Origin: an uncultured Collinsella sp.
GTDB lineage: Bacteria > Actinomycetota > Coriobacteriia > Coriobacteriales > Coriobacteriaceae
NCBI GenBank assembly: GCA_900548815.1
Contig: URLR01000036.1
Location: 1-18,392 of the forward strand
Reading direction: 5' to 3'
Length of the DNA: 18,392 nucleotides
Within the stretch, counting starts at the first letter, position 1. Every line of letters begins with the position of its first letter. The translations under genes were made by a program, and so were the position numbers. The notes below the pieces were generated by a model, which made no database searches, was not told where the DNA came from, and saw nothing but the letters and a program-made list of their open reading frames with translations. This document shows, piece after piece, positions 13,983 to 18,392 of this stretch.

Positions 13983-14019
13983 AAGGCCGCCCATTTTTGC
14001 GATGGGCGGCCTTTGTTTT
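13983..14019. terminator. Bidirectional terminator between rrf2 and the holin-like gene
   Basis: AAGGCCGCCCAT (13983-13994) and ATGGGCGGCCTT (14002-14013) form a perfect 12 bp stem with a 7-base loop. TGTTTT follows on plus; TTCTTATTT follows on minus. It serves the two convergent genes. Confidence 0.85.
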
Positions 14020-14050
14020 GGGTCGATATGACGGTTCGTATTGAACAGTT

Positions 14051-14416
14051 CTAGCCCTCGGCGACGCCATCGAGGATGCTGCGCATGATGGACACCAGGA
14101 TGCTGCCCATAAAGGCCGATCCAAAGCTGGCGATGGAGATACCCGCGCCCAGCAGATTGACCGACAGGTAGCTGGCCAGCTCGAGCATAAAGCTGTTGAC
14201 TACGAGCTGAAAAATACCAAGCGTAATAATAGTGAGCGGCAGTGAGATAACCGTGAGGAACGGCTTGACGAGCGAGTCGACGATGTTGAGGAACAGTCCC
14301 ACAAAGGCGAAACAGACCCAGGCCTCGGCAAAACCGAAGGGCTGGATGCCGGGAACGAGGAACGTGGCGATCGCGATGGCGATCGAGGTAAAGAGCCAGT
14401 TAAGCATAAAGCGCAT
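14051..14416 (-). CDS. Small membrane protein, 'phage holin family 4' superfamily (PF04020 type)
   Basis: A 121-residue protein with four predicted membrane helices (about residues 5-22, 32-50, 55-78 and 88-112). The pattern VGLFLNIVDSLVKPFLTVISLP, with its NxxDxxxKP core, followed by LPLTIITLGIFQLVVNSFML, is typical of a family named after a mycobacterial holin but found as a chromosomal gene in many bacteria. The start is ATG at 14416-14414, with AAAGGA upstream. It has no phage neighbours here, so a role in cell lysis should not be assumed. Function is unknown. Confidence 0.85.
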   Translation of the reverse strand: MRFMLNWLFTSIAIAIATFLVPGIQPFGFAEAWVCFAFVGLFLNIVDSLVKPFLTVISLPLTIITLGIFQLVVNSFMLELASYLSVNLLGAGISIASFGSAFMGSILVSIMRSILDGVAEG

Positions 14417-14686
14417 GGCGTGAATCCTTTCTTGCGCCGGGGTTGCTGGCGTCGCGTGAAGCGGCTTGCGGCGGCGACCTGGATGGTTGCGCGGGCGCGC
14501 CGCGGTGTTTGGGCGCCCATTGTCTCAAATATTCGTGGAGCTTACGTGCGCATTCGGTTTCTAAACGGCGTTCGTCCTGAAAAACGCGCCGCTGGCAGAG
14601 AGTCTTGTCGCTTTAGTTTGGTGGTGTGCTACACTGCTACGGGCAAAAGCCACAGGCGTTGCCCTATTGCATAGAACGGGCGAACG
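14417..14686. promoter_or_regulatory. Gene-free gap with the yerC promoter and a leader hairpin
   Basis: I see no convincing gene between the holin-like gene and the TrpR-like gene. A plus-strand extended -10, TGCTACACT (14627-14635), with TTGTCG 19 bases before its hexamer, would start transcription near 14642. The transcript would then open with a 6 bp hairpin (GGGCAA 14641-14646 with TTGCCC 14659-14664), followed by a second (CGGGC 14677-14681 with GCCCG 14689-14693). The 84-codon frame at 14420-14674 is Arg-rich, crosses the promoter and has no family resemblance. Confidence 0.45.
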
Positions 14687-14737
14687 ATGCCCGATGTCAG
14701 TATCAACTTCGATGCCTTTTGGCGGGTTTGGCGGTGA
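14687..14737 (+). other. Possible 16-codon leader peptide with two Trp codons
   Basis: ATG at 14687 opens MPDVSINFDAFWRVWR and stops at TGA 14735-14737, three bases before the ATG of the TrpR-like gene and in the same frame. It has no strong ribosome binding site, and its ATG overlaps a small hairpin. It may be a leader peptide that couples translation to the next gene, or it may be chance. Confidence 0.25.
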
Positions 14738-14740
14738 TCG

Positions 14741-15040
14741 ATGAATATCGAGAACATGTTTGACAAGCCTGATGTCAAGCAGCTGGTCCACGCATTTAGT
14801 CTTTTGGATGACGAGAAAGATATCCAAGCGTTTTTGACCGATATCTGCACGCCGCGCGAGATTTGCGATCTATCGCAGCGTCTGCAGGTCGCGCGTTACC
14901 TGGACGAGGGCGAGCCTTATGTTGAGGTTCAGGCCCGCACCGGTGCTTCGTCCACTACGGTGAGCCGCGTTTCAAAGGCGCTCAACGGCGAGTACGGTGG
15001 CTACCGCAAGATCCTCATTAAACTGGAGGATGGCGAATAA
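14741..15040 (+). CDS. YerC/YecD-type TrpR-related DNA-binding protein
   Basis: A small cytoplasmic protein of 99 residues belonging to the TrpR superfamily. MFDKPDVKQLVHAFSLLDDEKDIQAFLTDI is the typical N-terminus, followed by a helix-turn-helix (CDLSQRLQVARYLDEGEPYVEVQARTGASSTTVSRVSKAL). The family is widespread in Gram-positive bacteria and is not known to respond to tryptophan; its targets are poorly defined. The ribosome binding site before ATG 14741 is weak (GGTGAT). A stop codon (TGA) lies three bases before the start in the same frame, ending a short upstream reading frame. It has its own terminator, so it is probably not an operon with the following nuclease gene. Confidence 0.9.
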   Translation: MNIENMFDKPDVKQLVHAFSLLDDEKDIQAFLTDICTPREICDLSQRLQVARYLDEGEPYVEVQARTGASSTTVSRVSKALNGEYGGYRKILIKLEDGE

Positions 15041-15063
15041 GCTGCGCCAAAAACGAATTGTAC

Positions 15064-15093
15064 AAAACCGCTCCTCCGGGGGCGGTTTTTATA
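15064..15093 (+). terminator. Rho-independent terminator of the yerC-type gene
   Basis: AAAACCGCTCC (15064-15074) pairs with bases 15079-15089, with one T-G pair and a 4-base loop. The stem runs into TTTTTATAT. It starts 24 bases after the stop codon. Confidence 0.85.
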
Positions 15094-15223
15094 TGCCCGC
15101 AATCGGCTGGTGCGTTGGGGTCAGGTTGCTTTGTACCAAAAGATGGAGCTGCGGTGGCAATGTGTCCGCTTGGGCGGGTAGGATAGATGCATTGATTATT
15201 GCGAACAGTTTGAGCGGAGGACC

Positions 15224-18200
15224 ATGCCTGTTCGAATCTATACCACCAATGCCGGCACGGATTTGAGTGATGCCGAGTCGGCGTTGCTTGCCGACCTTGT
15301 TGACTGCCACGGACGTGCCGTGCTGCTGGCACCTACGTTTGCCGAGCTCGACCTGTGCCGTCATGATGCGGCGGAAGCCGGGATTTCGCTGGGTATTGAC
15401 TACAAGACGCCTACATCGTGGTTTCGCTCGCTTTGGGAGCTTTTGGGCGACGGGCGCGGTTTCGTCGACAACCTGCAGCGCCAGATGCTGTTCTCGGACA
15501 TGGTCACGCGTCTCGACGATGCCGACCTGCAGCCACTTTCGCGCAGCCAGGGCACAGTGCGCATGCTCGCGCGCATGGCCCGCGACGTGTTGCCGGGCGT
15601 TGCGGGGACGGGTGCCGAACGATGCCGTGGCGACAACTGCCGGCCTGAGCCAAAAAGCGATGCCGAGGCTCGTGTGTTCGAGCTTTTGCGCGCCTACGCG
15701 GGCGGTTTGGACCGTCGAGATATGGTTGAGCCCTGCGAGGCAGCTGACATTATGACCAGTGTCCTAGCCGATAGCCTGCTGGCGTGCACTCGCGCCGTAT
15801 GCGTGCGCGGTATCACGTCGTTTACGCACGGTCTGCTCGAGCTGCTGTCTGCCGTGGCGAACAATGGGGGAGAGGTCGTCGTGCTGCTTGCCCGCGAGCA
15901 GGCGGCGATGCGCGAGGAGCTTGCCGCGGCATTTGATGCCCGCGATGTGTTGTTTGAGATCGCGCCGCTAGGGGAGGGTGTCGGCGCGTCTGATGCCGCT
16001 TGCGGGACCGCCGCTCAGCCTGCCTTTATTGAGGTCGCTGGCCCCCATGCCCGTGCTCATGCTTATGCGGACGCAATTGATGATCTGGTAAAAACGTGCC
16101 GGGGTTCCGAGGTCGACGGCGTCGCGACGCCTGCCGACCCTGTGCGCGTGCTCGTTGTTTCTGCCCGGGCACCCCAGCTGTTCGTTGAGCTCGCCTCTCG
16201 TCTGGCGGCTCGTCATATCGCTGCCGAGACAACTGAGTTCACGGCGTTTTCTCAATCCATTGCGGGCAGGCAGTTTGCGGCGCTTGCCGGCCTGATCGAG
16301 CGCATGAAGGCCGCCGATGAGGGCATGGCGTCAAAGACCGAGTGGTGGCCCGCGCCGGAGCTTACCGACTGGATCTACAGTCCGCTTTCGGGTGCCGACG
16401 CCGCGAGCGCCCGCGGCTTCGACAAGAACATACGCCTGTCGCGCAACAAGACCACTGCGGGCGTTAAGAGCCTGCTGCAGAGCGTCCAGGGTCAGGTGAG
16501 GGGCGCGCGCAAGGCGGCGAGCGACGAAAACTGGTTTAAGAACGTGCCGTGTGTGGTCTCGGACGTGTTCCAGGCGCTGTGGCGCGACAAACCCGTGACG
16601 GCGCTCAAGGCCATGCTCGCCGTTGCCGAGGCGCTGCCCGATCGCGCTCTAGGCGGCCTTGACGGCCAGGCCCGTCGCCAGGCAGAGACGGCTTTGCTGC
16701 GCCATGCCATCGACATCCTTATGAACGATGCTCGCGCACTCGACGTGTCGCAGGCCGCGACCGTGCCGGTTCTCGACGGCGTTCGAACCAAGGTGGACAA
16801 GCGCAGTACCGCTTACGATTACGCGACCTACGAGGTCGATCGCACGCCACGGGCACAAGTGCGCTTCGTGTCGCTTGCCGATGCGTCGGTTTTGCGTCCT
16901 GGCGGCTACGATGCCGTGCTGTTTGCCGATGTCGACCTGGACAGCTATCCGCTTTCGCACGAAGAGGGCCCGCTTGCCACATTGACGGCCGAGTTGCGCC
17001 GCGACGGCGTGTCTTTGGAGCCCGCCGCCCTGCTGCGCGTGCGCTTTGGCCGTGCGATGCAGGCGGCGAGCGGTCCGGTCGCGCTCGCCCGCGTGACGCA
17101 CGATCGCCAGGCGCTCGAGTGCTACCCGGCAGCCGTATGGACCGAGCTGCGGGCACATGCCGAGGCCGCTGGCGCTGCCAAGCCCACGTGCGTGGGCGAG
17201 GGCGATATCATCGCCGACTTTGATCCCGCGGCAGGTGAAGGCCTCAAGCGCGAGCGCGTGACCTGTGAAGCCCCTCAGCATCTGAGTGCCGAGGCCGTGC
17301 CGTATTTGGTCCTGCGCCGTCGCGATGGCGAGGGCGAGGATGCGCCGCTGGTGCCGCGCTTGACGTCTGCCTCGCAGATCGAGGCCTATTCGACCTGTCC
17401 GCTATGCTGGTTCGTCTCGTATCGCGTCAAGCCCCAGTCGATCGACGCTGGCTTTGGCAACATGGAGAAGGGCAACTTTGTCCACGACGTGCTGGAGCAT
17501 CTGCATGCCCGTCTGCCCCAAGAAGGCATGGAGCGCGTGACGCCCGAGAATCTGCCGCGTGCACAGGAGCTGCTGCACGAGGTCTTTGACGAGACGTTGG
17601 CCGAGCACGCCGGCAAGCGCGGCACGGAGGGCCCGCTGGTGCCGCTCTCTGCGGTGGAGGAGCGCCAGGTGGCCGAGATCTTGCCGCAGCTGGAGGGCGT
17701 GCTTGCCTACGAGTCCGAGGCACTTGCCCCCTTTGCCCCGCGCTACCTGGAGTTTGCGTTCAACGAGCTCCAGGTCGAGTATGCCGGTTGGCCGCTCGGC
17801 GGGCGCATCGACCGCGTAGATGTGGATGCCGAGAATCGCGCCGTGGTAATCGACTACAAGCATCGTTCGGGTGTCGAGGAGTTTAAGCTTGCCGACCCCA
17901 CGGTGCGTGACGAGGAGACGGGCGAGGCCCCCATCGACGACCCGCGCTGGCTGCCGCCCCATACCCAAACGCTCATCTACGCGCAGGCCATGCGTCGGGC
18001 ACTGGGCTTGGATACCCGTGCAGCGCTCTATTTTTCGACCAAGGGCGGCAAGCCCGCGCTGCGCGGTGCGGCGAGCGCCGAGTTGCTCGAGGAAGAGCGC
18101 GGTGACGGTCGCATCCCGGGCCTCAAGAAGGGCTTCCCGGGCGAGGGCGGCAGCATGGACTTCGATGCCCTGCTCGATCGCGTGGAGGCCGGCATCGCCG

Positions 18201-18319
18201 AGCGCCTGCGCGAGCTCGAGGCGGGCAACGTTGCCGCCGTCGACCCGGCGTCGGCTCAGGCCGCGCATGCGCGCTGCTCGTATAACCACGAAGGAACGTT
18301 TGTAAGGAGGGACGTGTAG
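15224..18319 (+). CDS. AddB-like PD-(D/E)XK nuclease, helicase-nuclease subunit
   Basis: A 1031-residue protein that probably acts with the next gene's helicase in processing double-strand DNA ends for recombination. The C-terminal third is a RecB-type nuclease: SASQIEAYSTCPLCWF (Cys725, Cys728), GNFVHDVLEH (His754), GGRIDRVD (Asp863), VVIDYKH (Asp877, Lys879) and HTQTLIYAQAM. The N-terminal part looks like a degenerate helicase domain; where AddB has a Walker A loop, this protein reads IYTTNAGTDLS with no GKT/S. The C-terminal cysteine trio of the AddB iron-sulfur cluster is reduced to Cys1018. ATG 15224 has GGAGG three bases upstream. Its stop lies three bases before the start of the helicase gene. 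AddB, AdnB and other RecB-nuclease partners are close alternatives. Confidence 0.82.
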   Translation: MPVRIYTTNAGTDLSDAESALLADLVDCHGRAVLLAPTFAELDLCRHDAAEAGISLGIDYKTPTSWFRSLWELLGDGRGFVDNLQRQMLFSDMVTRLDDADLQPLSRSQGTVRMLARMARDVLPGVAGTGAERCRGDNCRPEPKSDAEARVFELLRAYAGGLDRRDMVEPCEAADIMTSVLADSLLACTRAVCVRGITSFTHGLLELLSAVANNGGEVVVLLAREQAAMREELAAAFDARDVLFEIAPLGEGVGASDAACGTAAQPAFIEVAGPHARAHAYADAIDDLVKTCRGSEVDGVATPADPVRVLVVSARAPQLFVELASRLAARHIAAETTEFTAFSQSIAGRQFAALAGLIERMKAADEGMASKTEWWPAPELTDWIYSPLSGADAASARGFDKNIRLSRNKTTAGVKSLLQSVQGQVRGARKAASDENWFKNVPCVVSDVFQALWRDKPVTALKAMLAVAEALPDRALGGLDGQARRQAETALLRHAIDILMNDARALDVSQAATVPVLDGVRTKVDKRSTAYDYATYEVDRTPRAQVRFVSLADASVLRPGGYDAVLFADVDLDSYPLSHEEGPLATLTAELRRDGVSLEPAALLRVRFGRAMQAASGPVALARVTHDRQALECYPAAVWTELRAHAEAAGAAKPTCVGEGDIIADFDPAAGEGLKRERVTCEAPQHLSAEAVPYLVLRRRDGEGEDAPLVPRLTSASQIEAYSTCPLCWFVSYRVKPQSIDAGFGNMEKGNFVHDVLEHLHARLPQEGMERVTPENLPRAQELLHEVFDETLAEHAGKRGTEGPLVPLSAVEERQVAEILPQLEGVLAYESEALAPFAPRYLEFAFNELQVEYAGWPLGGRIDRVDVDAENRAVVIDYKHRSGVEEFKLADPTVRDEETGEAPIDDPRWLPPHTQTLIYAQAMRRALGLDTRAALYFSTKGGKPALRGAASAELLEEERGDGRIPGLKKGFPGEGGSMDFDALLDRVEAGIAERLRELEAGNVAAVDPASAQAAHARCSYNHEGTFVRRDV

Positions 18320-18322
18320 ACC

Positions 18323-18392
18323 ATGGATCTTTCGACTTTGATGCCGCAACAGCTGCAGATTGTCAAAACGCTCGACCGCCCGCTGTTTGTCT
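18323..18392 (+). CDS. UvrD/AddA-like helicase, 5' end only
   Basis: The first 23 codons read MDLSTLMPQQLQIVKTLDRPLFV and the window ends there. LMPQQLQIV...DRPLFV is the usual Q-motif region of UvrD/PcrA/AddA helicases, just before the Walker A loop. ATG 18323 is three bases after the stop of the nuclease gene. AAGGAGG (18304-18310) lies inside the end of that gene, 12 bases away, so the two are co-transcribed and probably translationally coupled. This would be the motor subunit that the Walker-A-less partner needs. Confidence 0.75.
   Translation, partial: MDLSTLMPQQLQIVKTLDRPLFV

Noticed and set aside
14051..14416. Holin-like gene as evidence of a prophage
   Set aside because: No other phage genes, integrase or attachment repeats are present, and this family is common as a lone chromosomal gene.
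14420..14674. 84-codon plus-strand frame before the TrpR-like gene
   Set aside because: Arg-rich, overlaps the likely promoter, and has no family resemblance. The purine-rich start context is only the complement of the holin gene leader.
14735..14737. In-frame TGA before the TrpR-like gene as a selenocysteine codon
   Set aside because: No SECIS-like hairpin is seen directly downstream, and the protein family is complete from ATG 14741. Read-through is kept only as a minor option.
17402..18349. 315-codon minus-strand frame opposite the nuclease domain
   Set aside because: Antisense to conserved PD-(D/E)XK motifs; composition is that of a shadow frame.

Overview
This 18.4 kb window looks like ordinary chromosomal DNA from a Gram-positive, fairly GC-rich gut actinobacterium. 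The best fit is the Coriobacteriia, and Collinsella seems most likely. That placement is inferred from the gene mix (PTS sugar uptake, a FucO-like dehydrogenase, a YerC/TrpR-like regulator, an AddAB-like repair pair), the strong AGGAGG-type ribosome binding sites, frequent GTG starts and many intergenic hairpins. No database search was possible. I see no tRNA, rRNA, CRISPR array, insertion sequence or prophage.

Layout. (1) 95-1009: a CPBP-family intramembrane protease, convergent with (2) an AraC-type regulator on the minus strand. (3) The AraC gene is divergent from a two-gene sugar operon: a GH1 6-phospho-beta-glucosidase and a beta-glucoside PTS EIIBC protein, closed by a terminator at 5054-5104. 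(4) Minus strand: a YgiQ-type radical SAM protein. (5) Plus strand: a DUF1275/YoaK membrane protein, a FucO-like iron alcohol dehydrogenase and an M42 aminopeptidase. (6) Minus strand: mnmA and cysK, with a plus-strand Rrf2 regulator divergent from cysK. (7) Minus strand: a small four-helix 'phage holin family 4' membrane protein. (8) Plus strand: a YerC/TrpR-like regulator, then a 1031-residue AddB-like nuclease and the first 23 codons of a UvrD/AddA-like helicase, cut by the window end.

How genes work together. AraC, GH1 and EIIBC form a self-contained beta-glucoside uptake and hydrolysis module. Phosphate must come from an EIIA encoded elsewhere. Rrf2, CysK and MnmA form a sulfur cluster: CysK makes cysteine, MnmA puts sulfur on tRNA, and the Rrf2 protein (with four closely placed cysteines) probably controls cysK through a palindrome lying over the cysK -35 box. 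The last two genes probably make one double-strand-break repair helicase-nuclease.

The most unusual content is in the gaps. There are large, almost perfect palindromes (26 and 27 bp stems) after fucO and between the M42 gene and mnmA. A strong terminator hairpin lies exactly where mnmA transcription seems to start. A 16-codon reading frame with two Trp codons sits immediately upstream of, and in frame with, the TrpR-like gene. I found no clearly new multi-gene system; the leads are regulatory and structural.
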